DNA of 64,000 bases, from NCBI RefSeq assembly GCF_003217355.1, contig NZ_QJTK01000005.1:1-64000 (forward strand). Direction: 5' to 3'. Source of the DNA: Rhodobacter viridis. Lineage in GTDB: Bacteria > Pseudomonadota > Alphaproteobacteria > Rhodobacterales > Rhodobacteraceae. A program made the position numbers and the translations under genes. Below, piece after piece: positions 1 to 8,019 of the stretch (the first letter of the stretch is position 1; each line of letters opens with the position of its first letter). Under the pieces are notes generated by a model. It worked only from the letters and a program-made list of their open reading frames with translations. It did no database searches and was not told where the DNA came from.

Positions 1-32
1 TTGAACTCCTTCGTGAACTTCCGTCTCACCAT
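1..32 (-). CDS. IS3-family transposase OrfA, N-terminal 10 codons only (continues past left edge)
   Basis: Read on the minus strand from 32, the sequence gives MVRRKFTKEFK, a typical start of the small OrfA (helix-turn-helix) protein of IS3-family elements. A purine-rich AAGGAAACGGAG lies about 8 bases upstream as a plausible ribosome-binding site. Only 32 bases are in the window, so whether the element is complete cannot be judged. It points away from the plus-strand orfB relic beside it, so the two come from different insertions. Confidence 0.5.
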   Translation of the reverse strand, partial: MVRRKFTKEF

Positions 33-99
33 GTCCGATCTCCGTTTCCTTGGTCACGATCTTATCTTCGTGTCCACGAAACCGGCAGCAGGCCAGCGT

Positions 100-580
100 G
101 ACAGGATCGACTTTGCGATGGCGGAGCTTGACCGCCGGTCGAAGGGAGGGTCGAGTTCATCCTCGACCATCGCGGTGAACATGGGGTCGAGCCGATCTGC
201 AAGCTGCTGCCGATCGCCCCGTCCGCCTCTCATGAGCATGTGGCCAGGCGTGCCGATCCGGCGCGTCTGTCGGATCGCGCCAAGCGCGACGAGGCGCTTC
301 GGCCCGAGATCCGAGCCGTGTTTTCGCTGCCAACAGGCAGGTCTACGGTCGCTTCAGGGGCTTACACGGCCCCACCGGGGCCACGGTCCCCTTTCGCCAT
401 CGGCGACAGTTATGACAATGCGCTGGCCGAGACGATCGGCGGCCTGTTCAAAGCGGAGGAAATCCACCGTCGTGCTCCGTGGCGCAGCTTCGAGGCCGTC
501 GAATACGCAACCCTCGAATGGATCGACTGGATCAACAACCGCCGCCTGCTCGAGCCTGTCGGGAACATCCTGCCTGCAGG
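100..580 (+). pseudogene. IS3-family transposase OrfB relic
   Basis: Fragments of the DDE integrase-type OrfB are readable in order but in different frames. Frame 1 near 100-145 gives FAMAELDRRSK. From 150 another frame gives VEFILDHRGEHGVEP and then VARRADPARLSDRAKRDEA, to about 323. ANRQVYGRF follows in a third frame. The C-terminal block GDSYDNALAETIGGLF through NNRRLLEPVGN lies at about 400-570. The central catalytic part is deleted, and at least two frameshifts separate the blocks. It cannot encode an active transposase. The block order and wording match the IS3 family closely. Confidence 0.75.
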
Positions 581-1180
581 GCGCCAAGCGCAAGATCTCG
601 GCGCTGAAGTCCGATCTGCGTCGCACGACCGAGCAGCTCAGCATGCTGAAAAGCAAAATGTGGGGCGAGAGTTCCGAGAAGGGTCGTGAAGCGATCGAGG
701 ATGACGACACCGATCTCGCCGATATCCCCGATTTCGAGCTGGAAGAGACCGAGAAAAAGAAGGGGCGCGGGGGGACGAAACTGCCCGACGACCTTGAGCG
801 GCGGCATGTCGATCATTTTCCGCCGGAACGCCACTGCCCCTGCGGCCGCGAAAAGAAGTCGATCGGTGTCGAGACCCGGGAACGCCTGGTCACGATCCCC
901 GAACGGCAGGTGGTGGAAGTCCATCACTATCACAGCTGTGCCTGCAACCGGATCCTCTGCAAGGAGAACAAACCGATGTCCGCCAAAGCTGAACGCTACA
1001 TCATGCGCGGCCGCAAGGCCGATCTCGACACCGTGATCGAGACCGCGCGCCTGAACGATGTCGATCCGGTCAAATACGTGCGCTGGGTCGTGGGCGAGAT
1101 CGAAAGGGGGCGCGAATTGACCGATTACAGCCGCCTGATGCCCCGGGATTACAAGGCTGTGGCTCCGGCGCTCGCAAACC
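572..1180 (+). pseudogene. IS66-family transposase TnpC, internally deleted
   Basis: One open frame joins the two ends of an IS66 TnpC. The first part has the coiled-coil-like N-terminus (KISALKSDLRR), then GESSEK and the zinc-finger domain with CPCG and CACN cysteine pairs (about 830-960). The last part resembles the IS66 C-terminal domain (VIETARLNDVDPVKYV, about 1030-1140). The several-hundred-residue DDE catalytic core expected between them is absent. No start codon or ribosome-binding site of its own is evident, because the frame runs in from the IS3 relic. Inactive remnant; no tnpA or tnpB is seen nearby. Confidence 0.75.
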
Positions 1181-1343
1181 CGCCGAAAAAGATGGCGCAG
1201 CATCAGGAGACACCACATTCGAGGACGCGATTCGAGTTCAACAGGCTTCAGACGAGCCGAACGCCAGCTTGGGGACGAAATCCATGTCGATCCCCGGCCA
1301 GATGCACCGCTTACGATATTTTGGCCCCGCCAAGACTTTGGGC

Positions 1344-1958
1344 TCAGGCCTCGGGCTTGTCGCTGTCCTCGGGGGCGAAGCGGGTGAAGAGCGGGCTTTG
1401 CGCGGCAAAGAAACCCATCAGGAGCACGGTCAGGCCGAAGGTCTTGAAATTGACCCAGGTCGCATCTGAGAAATTGCGCCAGATCACCTCGTTCGCGACG
1501 GCGAGGAACAGGAAGAAGCCGACCAGCCGTTTCGTCAGGATCGTCCAGCCCTCGGGCCGCATCGGGATCGCACCATCCATCACCAGCTGCAGCCAGGGCT
1601 TGCCGCGCAGCAGGCCAAATCCCAGCAACCCGGCAAACAGCAGATAGATCAGCGTCGGCTTCATCTTGAAAAAGCGCGGATCGTTGAACCAGACCGAGAG
1701 CCCGCCAAAGACGGTAACCAGGATCAGCGTCGCCACCTGCATCGGCGCCAGATGACCCGAGAGCCGCCACAGCACCGCCATCGACAGCATCAGCACCGGC
1801 ACGAAGACGGCGGTGGCCAGAACGAAGCCGCCATAGGTCTCGCCGCCAAAGCGCACCGGATGGTCGCGCAACAGGAAGAAAGCGGCAAAGAAAACGACAA
1901 GCGGCCCGAAATCAAGCGCGAGTTTCAGCCCCTGCGGTACCGGTTTGCGTTCTGCCAT
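1344..1958 (-). CDS. yciB: YciB/IspZ family inner-membrane protein (septation protein A)
   Basis: A 204-residue, very hydrophobic protein with about five membrane spans. It matches the YciB (intracellular septation protein A) family in length and in wording such as KPTLIYLLFA, WTILTKRL and NEVIWR. Family members sit in the inner membrane and affect cell-envelope integrity and division; the molecular role is unsettled. The start at 1958 (MAERKPVPQ) is preceded by GGAGGGGGAG, a strong ribosome-binding site; the frame is open further upstream without one. It lies downstream of ftsY in the same direction, separated by about 270 bases that contain a repeat. The debris of the left-edge insertions abuts its 3' end. 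Confidence 0.88.
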   Translation of the reverse strand: MAERKPVPQGLKLALDFGPLVVFFAAFFLLRDHPVRFGGETYGGFVLATAVFVPVLMLSMAVLWRLSGHLAPMQVATLILVTVFGGLSVWFNDPRFFKMKPTLIYLLFAGLLGFGLLRGKPWLQLVMDGAIPMRPEGWTILTKRLVGFFLFLAVANEVIWRNFSDATWVNFKTFGLTVLLMGFFAAQSPLFTRFAPEDSDKPEA

Positions 1959-2104
1959 TTCTCCCCCTCCGCGGCTTCCCGCGCTCCGGGCGCCTCTCCC
2001 ATCGGGCGACCCGTGCCCGTTAGATAGGCAAGCCCGCGCGCAAGGACAGGGCTTTTCGTCGCGAGCGCGCATTCCTGACGGGATTGTGTCCTTCGCGCCG
2101 CAAC

Positions 2105-2222
2105 CCGCTTGCCTTTTCCTTGGGCGAAACGCCGGGGGGGTTGCGCGTCAGCGCAAAGCGGGGGGCAGCGCCCCCCGAAGCGCCGGGCGAGCGGCGGGCC
2201 TGCCCGCCCGAGGCGGGCGCAT
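2105..2222. repeat. Intergenic palindromic repeat, half copy, downstream of ftsY
   Basis: Reverse-complemented, 2110-2140 reads as a C-run followed by GGCGTTTCGCCCAAGGAAAA, a degenerate form of the repeat arm seen elsewhere. It is followed by a perfect small hairpin TTGCGC-GTCA-GCGCAA at 2141-2156 and the GC palindrome GGGGGGCAGCGCCCCCC at 2160-2176. Beyond that lie GGCGGGC-type hairpins. It sits 3' of ftsY, like every other copy in the window. Confidence 0.65.
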
Positions 2223-2228
2223 CCGCCC

Positions 2229-3647
2229 TCAGGCCTCTTCGAGACCGACCAGAGCCGCGGCAAATTCCTCGGGATCGAAGGGCGACAGATCGTCGATCTG
2301 CTCGCCCACCCCGATCGCATGGATCGGCAGGCCGAACTTGTCGGCCAGCGCCACCAGCACGCCCCCCTTCGCCGTGCCGTCGAGCTTCGTCATCACGAGC
2401 CCCGACACGTCGGAAATCTTGCGGAACACCTCGACCTGCAACAACGCGTTCTGCCCGGTCGTCGCATCCAGAACCAGAAGCGTGTTATGCGGCGCAGACT
2501 CGTCGATCTTGCGGATCACCCGCACGATCTTCGCCAGCTCCTCCATCAGGTCGGTGCGGTTCTGCAGCCGCCCGGCGGTGTCGATCATCAAGAGATCCAC
2601 CCCCTCGGCCTTCGCCCGCGTCAGCGCGTCAAAGGCGAGCGAGGCGGGATCGGCCCCCTCGGGCGCGGTCATCACCGGCACGCCCGCCCGGTCGCCCCAG
2701 ACCTTCAGCTGCTCGACCGCCGCGGCGCGGAACGTGTCGCCCGCGGCAATGATCACCGACTTGCCCGCGGCGCGGAACTGCGAGGCGAGCTTGCCGATCG
2801 TCGTCGTCTTGCCCGAGCCGTTCACGCCCACCACCAGCACCACCTGCGGGCGGCGCGCATAGATCGGCATCGGCCGCGCCACCGGCTCCATGATCCGCGC
2901 CACTTCGGCGGCCAGCAGATCCTTCAGCTCGTCAACCGAAAGCTTGCGCCCCATCCGCCCCTCGGCGAGGTTCGCCGTCACCCGCAGGGCGGTGTCGACC
3001 CCCATGTCGGCGGCGATCAGCACTTCCTCGATGCTTTCGAGCATCGCATCGTCCAGCACCCGGCGCGGCACGTCGGCCCGGCTGACCAGACGACCGAGCA
3101 GGCCCTGCCGCGCAGGTGCGGGCGCCGCCACCGGTTCCGGCACAGGCTCGGGCTCCTCGGGTTCCGGTTCGGGCTCGGGCTCCGGTTCGGGCGCAGCGCC
3201 CCCCCGGCCCAGCAGGCGGCCAAAGAAGCCGCGCTTCTCGGGCTCAGGCTCGGGTTCAGGCTCCGGTTCGGGCTCGGGTTCATCTTCCGGCTCGGGCTCA
3301 GGCTCCGGTTCATATTCCGGCTCAAGCTCCGGCTGAGGTTCAGGCTCGGCTTCGGCTTCCGGCTCACTCTCGACCTCAGGCTCCGGCTCCACCTCGGGCT
3401 CAAGCGTGGCCACAGGCTCCGCCTCGGCCTCCGGCGCGGGCTCGACGGCGGGTTCCGCGTCGACTTCAGGCTCGGGCTCCGGCTCGGCCACAGGCTCGGG
3501 CGCAGCCGCGACCTCCGGCTCGGGCAGTGCCTCGACTTCGGGCTCGGGCGTGGTGTCCGGGGCCTCGGCGATGATCGCATCGAGCCCCTCCTCGAGTTTC
3601 GAGGACGAGCGGGTGAGCCGGGACTTCAGCTTGTTGAAGAACGACAT
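2229..3647 (-). CDS. ftsY: FtsY, signal recognition particle receptor GTPase
   Basis: A 472-residue SRP receptor that docks ribosome-SRP complexes on the inner membrane for co-translational insertion. The NG domain occupies about 195-472, with P-loop [10 protein letters not shown] (274-283), DTAGR (356-360) and TKLDG (420-424). Residues 34-172 are an extreme Glu-Pro repeat domain (the acidic A domain). It is interrupted by short basic amphipathic segments: [11 protein letters not shown] at the N-terminus, FFGRLLGRG at 141-149 and GLLGRLVSR at 182-190. The start at 3647 has CGGAGG nine bases upstream. The acidic domain is low-complexity, so its length may vary between strains. The NG domain leaves no doubt about function. 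Confidence 0.96.
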   Translation of the reverse strand: MSFFNKLKSRLTRSSSKLEEGLDAIIAEAPDTTPEPEVEALPEPEVAAAPEPVAEPEPEPEVDAEPAVEPAPEAEAEPVATLEPEVEPEPEVESEPEAEAEPEPQPELEPEYEPEPEPEPEDEPEPEPEPEPEPEPEKRGFFGRLLGRGGAAPEPEPEPEPEPEEPEPVPEPVAAPAPARQGLLGRLVSRADVPRRVLDDAMLESIEEVLIAADMGVDTALRVTANLAEGRMGRKLSVDELKDLLAAEVARIMEPVARPMPIYARRPQVVLVVGVNGSGKTTTIGKLASQFRAAGKSVIIAAGDTFRAAAVEQLKVWGDRAGVPVMTAPEGADPASLAFDALTRAKAEGVDLLMIDTAGRLQNRTDLMEELAKIVRVIRKIDESAPHNTLLVLDATTGQNALLQVEVFRKISDVSGLVMTKLDGTAKGGVLVALADKFGLPIHAIGVGEQIDDLSPFDPEEFAAALVGLEEA

Positions 3648-3744
3648 CGGAGCCTCCGTTTTGCAAACCCCTAGCGGATCGAGGGGAAAGAGGGAAGGGA
3701 GAAGCCAGGACCAGGGGCCAAGGGCACGGCAGGACGCAGAGAAG

Positions 3745-3890
3745 AAAGGCCCGACTCGGGCCCTTTGCAACACCGCGGCGCCGCCTCGGAACGCGGGCGG
3801 ATTTCCGCATCCCGGACCGATCCGGCAAAGACGACGCATCGCCACAGCACCCCGATCAGCACGAAATCCGTGCGAAATCTGCCGATTTCC
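3745..3890 (-). other. Cluster of hairpins between ftsY and the AlkB-like gene
   Basis: The 368-base gap 3648-4015 has no convincing gene. It holds three small inverted repeats: GCACG-AAATC-CGTGC (3859-3873), GAAATC-TGCC-GATTTC (3874-3889), and a G+C-rich stem AAAGGCCCG-ACT-CGGGCCCTTT (3745-3766) that on the minus strand runs into CCTTTCTTCTCT. The last could be an intrinsic terminator of a short minus-strand transcript, or part of the ftsY leader. Function is inference only. Confidence 0.35.
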
Positions 3891-4015
3891 CCCGCAACTG
3901 CGGCCGTCATGGGCGAAAAACGACCTTGCGGCAAGTCGTCGCCCTGCGGATTTCTCAAAGCTGGCTACAGTGCGCGCTCAAGTCGGAGCCATCTCATGCC
4001 GGAGTACCCCGCATC

Positions 4016-5353
4016 ATGACTGAAAAGCCCGCTGAACTGTCCTTCGCGAAATTCATGGTCGCCCTACGCAGCCTGCGCAAGATCGGCCGCGAAATCCCCG
4101 AAGTCGACACTTTTGCTCTCTTCGCCTTCGCCCCAGTGCCGCTGATCTTCCTGGGCGCGCTCTTCGGAGGCCTCTTCTCCTGGCTCGCTGTCGCCTGGAT
4201 CACGGTCGGCATCTTCGTCGTCGACCGCCGCGCGCCGAAGCCCTCCCCCGATGCCCCCGAGGGCTCGGAATTCCCCGCCGCCGACAAGCTTTCCTCGGCG
4301 CTCGCGATCACCCATTTCGTGCTTCTGCCGATCGTCGTCGCCTCGCTCGCGGGCTACGCGGGCATCTCGACGATGGGCACGCTTGGCCTGATGATCGCCG
4401 CCGCGCTCTGGTTCGGGCAGATCTCGAATGCGAACGCGCATGAGCTGATCCACCGCGCCGACCGGAAATTGTTCAATCTCGGCAAGTGGGTCTACATCTC
4501 GCTGCTCTATGGCCACCACGTCTCGGCGCACCGGCTGGTGCACCATGTCGCGGTGGCGACGCCGGCCGACCCGGCCACGGCGACGCTGGGCGAAAGCTAC
4601 TGGAACTATGCTTCGCGCAGCTGGTCGGACTCGTTCAAGGCGGGCTACGCCAAGGAACAGGCGATCATCGATGCGCGGGTGAAGGCCAATCCGGGCAAGC
4701 CGACGCTCAAGGAGCGGATCAACCGCATCAACCCCTATGCCACCTATGTTCTGGGAGGCATTTGGTTCGTGATCGGCGCCGGACTTCTCTTTGGCTCGGC
4801 CGGGTTTGCGAGCTTCCTGTTCCTCTGCGCGCTGACGCAGGCGCAGCTGATGCTGTCGGATTATGTCCAGCACTACGGGCTGGTGCGACAGGAAACGGCG
4901 CCGGGCGAATATGAGCCGGTGAGCAAGGCGCACAGCTGGGATGCGATCGAGACGGGTTCAGCGCTGATGATGCTGAACGCGCCGCGCCATTCCGATCACC
5001 ACGCCCATCCGGCGCGCCCCTATCCGGCGCTGCAACTGGGCGATCTGAAGGAACAGGGGCGTCCGATCCTGCCCTACAGCCTGCCGGTGATGGCGATGCT
5101 GGCGCTGGTGCCCTCGCAATTCGCCAAGCTGATGGATCACCGCGTTCTGGCCGTGCGCAAGGGCGAAAGCGTCTACAGCGAGCCGAAACCCAAGCTCGCC
5201 CCGGCCCCGGCAGCGGCGGCCCCGACGGAAGGCGAAACGCCGCTCGTTCTGACCGGTGCCGAACCGGCCGAGGCCCCTGCCCCGCAAGTGAGCGTGGCCC
5301 CCGCGGCTCCGGCCGCCCCCGTTGCGGCGGAACCGGAAAAGGCCGACGCCTGA
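4016..5353 (+). CDS. alkB: AlkB-like membrane di-iron alkane 1-monooxygenase
   Basis: A 445-residue integral membrane protein of the AlkB / fatty-acid desaturase-like family, which hydroxylates terminal methyl groups of alkanes with O2 and electrons from rubredoxin. Histidine boxes are present: HELIH (142-146), HRLVHH (172-177) followed by VATPADPATA, QHYG (285-288), and RHSDHHA (324-330). The usual EHxxGHH second box reads AHRLVHH here, and NYxEHYG reads SDYVQHYG. Several hydrophobic spans occupy 35-70, 93-135 and 240-275. Residues 388-445 are an Ala/Pro-rich tail not needed for catalysis in known relatives. Start 4016 has GGAG 12 bases upstream. No rubredoxin gene is adjacent, so the true substrate is uncertain. 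Confidence 0.85.
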   Translation: MTEKPAELSFAKFMVALRSLRKIGREIPEVDTFALFAFAPVPLIFLGALFGGLFSWLAVAWITVGIFVVDRRAPKPSPDAPEGSEFPAADKLSSALAITHFVLLPIVVASLAGYAGISTMGTLGLMIAAALWFGQISNANAHELIHRADRKLFNLGKWVYISLLYGHHVSAHRLVHHVAVATPADPATATLGESYWNYASRSWSDSFKAGYAKEQAIIDARVKANPGKPTLKERINRINPYATYVLGGIWFVIGAGLLFGSAGFASFLFLCALTQAQLMLSDYVQHYGLVRQETAPGEYEPVSKAHSWDAIETGSALMMLNAPRHSDHHAHPARPYPALQLGDLKEQGRPILPYSLPVMAMLALVPSQFAKLMDHRVLAVRKGESVYSEPKPKLAPAPAAAAPTEGETPLVLTGAEPAEAPAPQVSVAPAAPAAPVAAEPEKADA

Positions 5354-5423
5354 AAACTTTCACGCAGGCGTGGCTTTCCACGCCCGCGCAGATCCGGCAA
5401 GCTGGGCGCAAAGGGAGACCCCG

Positions 5424-5834
5424 ATGCGCCCAGTTTTCGTTTCACTTGCCCTGATGCTCGCGCCCCTTGGCGCGCTGGCCGAGGACATCGGCCCCCCGCT
5501 CACGGCAGAGCAATTCGACGCGCAGACGCTCGGCAAAACGATCACCTATTCCGCGGGCGGCGTGACCTACGGGATCGAGGAATACCGCCCCGGCCACAAG
5601 GTCGTCTGGGCCTTCGCCGAGGGCGATTGCGAGGAAGGAGACTGGTTCCAGAAGGGCGAGCAGATCTGCTTCGACTACCACAGCCCCGATGTCGGGCTGC
5701 AATGCTGGACCTTCCACATGCAGGGCAACGCGCTGGTCGCCTGGTTCGAAGGCAAGAAGGACAGCTCACCGCTCGTCTCGCTCGACACCAGCACCGCGCC
5801 GCTGAACTGCCCCGGCCCGGAGGTCGGGGTCTGA
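5424..5834 (+). CDS. Small exported protein of unknown function
   Basis: A 136-residue protein with a clear signal peptide (MRPVFVSLALMLAPLGALA, predicted cleavage after residue 19). The mature part has four cysteines, giving possible disulfides, and is rich in Tyr, Trp and Phe (YGIEEYRPGHKVVWAF). I do not recognise a named family with confidence; periplasmic Rhodobacterales proteins of this size and pattern are common. The start is preceded by AAGGGAGACC. It follows the AlkB-like gene by 70 bases on the same strand and may be co-transcribed. A large hairpin repeat follows its stop codon. Confidence 0.75.
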   Translation: MRPVFVSLALMLAPLGALAEDIGPPLTAEQFDAQTLGKTITYSAGGVTYGIEEYRPGHKVVWAFAEGDCEEGDWFQKGEQICFDYHSPDVGLQCWTFHMQGNALVAWFEGKKDSSPLVSLDTSTAPLNCPGPEVGV

Positions 5835-5860
5835 AAGGCCGCGCCCGGCCCTGCGGGCAG

Positions 5861-5921
5861 AAAGAGGCGTATTTGAGCCAAGAAGAAACATGGGCTTCTT
5901 CTTGGCTCAAATACGCTCTTT
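5861..5921. repeat. Long perfect hairpin between convergent genes (repeat-family variant)
   Basis: Arms at 5861-5887 and 5896-5921 pair over about 26 bp, with one bulged G, around an 8-base loop. The arm core is CGTATTTGAGCCAAGAAGAA, which aligns with the arm of the repeat copy at 20017-20044. It lies 26 bases after the stop of the small exported protein and 25 bases before the end of the convergent xseA gene, so it may end transcription from both sides. Confidence 0.85.
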
Positions 5922-5946
5922 GCGCGGGTTGCCCCGTGAAAACCCC

Positions 5947-7416
5947 TCAGAACAACGAGCCCTGATCGGGTGGGGCCTTGGCAGGTTTGCGGGGTTTGGC
6001 AGGCGGTTTCTGGGCCGCCTGCGGCGGGGGGGGCGGCGCGTCGGAGGGGAGGACGCGCAGACGGCCATCCTGAAACTCGATCGCGAGCGGCGCGCAGGTC
6101 GCGGCGGTGGCGGCGGTGGTCAGCACCTGATCGGCCGGGCCACGCACCACCGCATAGCCGCGCCGCAGGGTCTCCTGATAGCCCAGCGTCTGCAGCATCG
6201 CGATGAGCCGCGCGAACCGGTCCTGCGCCCGGGTCAGCCGGGTCTTCTGCGCGCGCTCGAGCCGGTCGGAGAGCGAGGCCAGCCGGTCGCGCTCGACCCG
6301 CAGATAGGTCTGCAACAGCCGCGGCGAGATCCGGGCCTCGAGCGGCGCAAAGGCCGCGCGCTTGCGCACGACGACCATGCGCAGCGCGGGCGAGAGCCGG
6401 TCGGCGACCAGATCGAAGCGCTGGCGGCGCGGCCGGGTGATCGCCTCTGGGCGGCCGAGCGCGCGTGACAGATCGGCAAGGCGCTGCGCCCGGGTGCTGA
6501 GGCGCAGTTGCGTTGCCCGGGCGATGCGGGCCTGCATCTCGGCAAGCCGGATCGCCAGTTCCGCCCGCACCGGCACGGCCATTTCCGCCGCCGCCGTAGG
6601 CGTGGGGGCGCGCCGGTCGGCGGCAAAGTCGATCAGTGTCGTGTCGGTCTCATGGCCCACCGCGGAAATCAGCGGGATCTTGCTTTCCGCCGCCGCCCGC
6701 ACGACCACTTCCTCGTTGAAGCCCCAGAGGTCTTCCAGCGAGCCGCCGCCGCGCGCGACGATGATCAGATCAGGCCGCGGCACCTTGCCTCCGGGCGTCA
6801 GCGCGTTGAAACCACGGATCGCCGCCGCCACCTCGGGGGCGCAGGCCTGCCCCTGCACCGCCACCGGCCAGATCAGCACCCGGCGCGGAAAGCGGTCGCG
6901 CAGCCGGTGCAGGATGTCGCGGATGACCGCCCCCGAAGGCGAGGTGACCACCCCGATCACCGCGGGCAGCCAGGGCAGCGGTTTCTTGCGGGCCGGATCG
7001 AACAGCCCCTCGGCCGTCAGCGCCTTGCGCCGCGCTTCGAGCATCGCCATCAAGGCCCCCGCTCCCGCGGGTTCGACATCATCGACGATCAGCTGATATT
7101 TCGACTGCCCCGGAAAAGTGGTCAGCTTGCCGGTGGCGATGACCTCCATCCCCTCCTCGGGGCGGATCTGCATCCGCGCCACCTGCCCCTTCCAGCTGAC
7201 CGCGGCGATGACGGCATTCGGGTCCTTGAGGTCGAAGTAAAGATGCCCGGAGCCGGGACGGCTGACCCGCCCCACCTCGCCGCGCACCCGCACACGGCCG
7301 AATTCGCCCTCGATCACGCGTTTCACCGCCCCGGAGATTTCCGAGACGGTGAATTCGGGCGTGTTGCCGGAGGGCGTGTTTTCGGGGGCCGCCGGGCCAT
7401 CGTCAAGCAGATCCAT
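5947..7416 (-). CDS. xseA: Exodeoxyribonuclease VII large subunit
   Basis: A 489-residue protein matching XseA, the large subunit of the single-strand exonuclease that degrades DNA to acid-insoluble oligonucleotides. The N-terminal OB-fold (about 20-120, with GEVGRVSRPGSGHLYFDLKD) is followed by the catalytic domain (TSPSGAVIRDILHR, ARGGGSLEDLWGFNEE, SAVGHETDTTLIDFAADRRA). A basic, helical, coiled-coil-prone C-terminal third follows. It ends in a Pro/Lys-rich tail (PAKPRKPAKAPPDQ). The small subunit xseB is not in the window. ATG at 7416 with weak upstream GGGGGCAT. Its 3' end faces the hairpin at 5861-5921. Confidence 0.95.
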   Translation of the reverse strand: MDLLDDGPAAPENTPSGNTPEFTVSEISGAVKRVIEGEFGRVRVRGEVGRVSRPGSGHLYFDLKDPNAVIAAVSWKGQVARMQIRPEEGMEVIATGKLTTFPGQSKYQLIVDDVEPAGAGALMAMLEARRKALTAEGLFDPARKKPLPWLPAVIGVVTSPSGAVIRDILHRLRDRFPRRVLIWPVAVQGQACAPEVAAAIRGFNALTPGGKVPRPDLIIVARGGGSLEDLWGFNEEVVVRAAAESKIPLISAVGHETDTTLIDFAADRRAPTPTAAAEMAVPVRAELAIRLAEMQARIARATQLRLSTRAQRLADLSRALGRPEAITRPRRQRFDLVADRLSPALRMVVVRKRAAFAPLEARISPRLLQTYLRVERDRLASLSDRLERAQKTRLTRAQDRFARLIAMLQTLGYQETLRRGYAVVRGPADQVLTTAATAATCAPLAIEFQDGRLRVLPSDAPPPPPQAAQKPPAKPRKPAKAPPDQGSLF

Positions 7417-7452
7417 GCCCCCTGTTTGCCCCAGCCTATGGCCTGCGGCAAG

Positions 7453-7830
7453 TCAGTGCACGATGCAACTCACGCAGAAACCCGCCTCGGGCGTCATCCA
7501 CATGTCATAACCGCCCTGCGCAAGGTCGCGCAGATAGGCTGCCCGCGCCGCGCGGGTGCTGACATCGGGCAGATCCTGCCCCTGCGACCGGCGGATGATG
7601 TGGCGCACCGAGGCCGCGATCGCCTGCTCGGTCTCCGGGCCCCAGTCCCCGTCGACATCGCCCTGATAAAGATCGGCAAGCACCAGCATGCTTTGCACCT
7701 GCTGCCGCTGGGCGGGCGTCAGCGCCTCGAAAGCCTCGGCAAAGCCGCCGCCGTTGCCCGCAGCCGCGGGCAGGACCAGCGCGCAAAGCGCTGCCGGAAC
7801 CAGCTTCAGAAAGGCCCGTCGTCCGCGCAT
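7453..7830 (-). CDS. Small secreted protein with a peptidoglycan-binding-like segment
   Basis: A 125-residue protein. The N-terminus MRGRRAFLKLVPAALCALV followed by LPAAA looks like a signal peptide; the RR pair could suggest Tat export but lacks the full motif. The segment ADLYQGDVDGDWGPETEQAI resembles the peptidoglycan-binding (PGBD) repeat in which GDxDGxxGPxTxxAI is the signature. Two cysteines lie at the extreme C-terminus (CVSCIVH). The start at 7830 is preceded by GGGGGAAAG. It lies 36 bases upstream of xseA on the same strand. I infer a cell-wall role; the family is not certain. Confidence 0.7.
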   Translation of the reverse strand: MRGRRAFLKLVPAALCALVLPAAAGNGGGFAEAFEALTPAQRQQVQSMLVLADLYQGDVDGDWGPETEQAIAASVRHIIRRSQGQDLPDVSTRAARAAYLRDLAQGGYDMWMTPEAGFCVSCIVH

Positions 7831-8019
7831 CGCTTTCCCCCGTTCGTCAGCCCGGCGTCGCGCGGGCTTGAGGCCCTTTCCCGGTCCCGATGTGGCAGCT
7901 TCGCGGCAAGTTCCGCGAATTTTCGGCACTTGCGGACACGCTCCGCCCCCAGCATTCACAGTTGAAAGGCATCTGGGTCCGGCCTACAAGCCCGCAGGCT
8001 TTGATCCAAGGGGCGCGCG

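Larger units (their letters stand above)
1..1290. mobile_element. Insertion-sequence graveyard (IS3 and IS66 family debris)
   Basis: This stretch carries pieces of at least three transposase genes and no intact gene. From the left: the first codons of an IS3-type orfA on the minus strand, a frameshifted IS3-type orfB on the plus strand, and an IS66-type tnpC lacking its middle. The likely outer end of the left IS3 element is near 71-77, where the minus strand begins TGGACACGAAGATAAG; that placement is inference. The pieces abut without spacers, so several insertions and deletions took place. The region ends just before yciB, the first ordinary chromosomal gene. Confidence 0.75.

Noticed and set aside
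3100-3560. Short tandem repeats resembling a repeat array or CRISPR
   Set aside because: Repeats are in-frame 6-base Glu-Pro codon pairs inside ftsY, with no regular spacers.
2109-3674. Long plus-strand open frame opposite ftsY, full of His/Arg/Leu/Gly repeats
   Set aside because: It is the antisense shadow of the GC-rich Glu-Pro repeat codons; ftsY has family motifs and a ribosome-binding site on the other strand.
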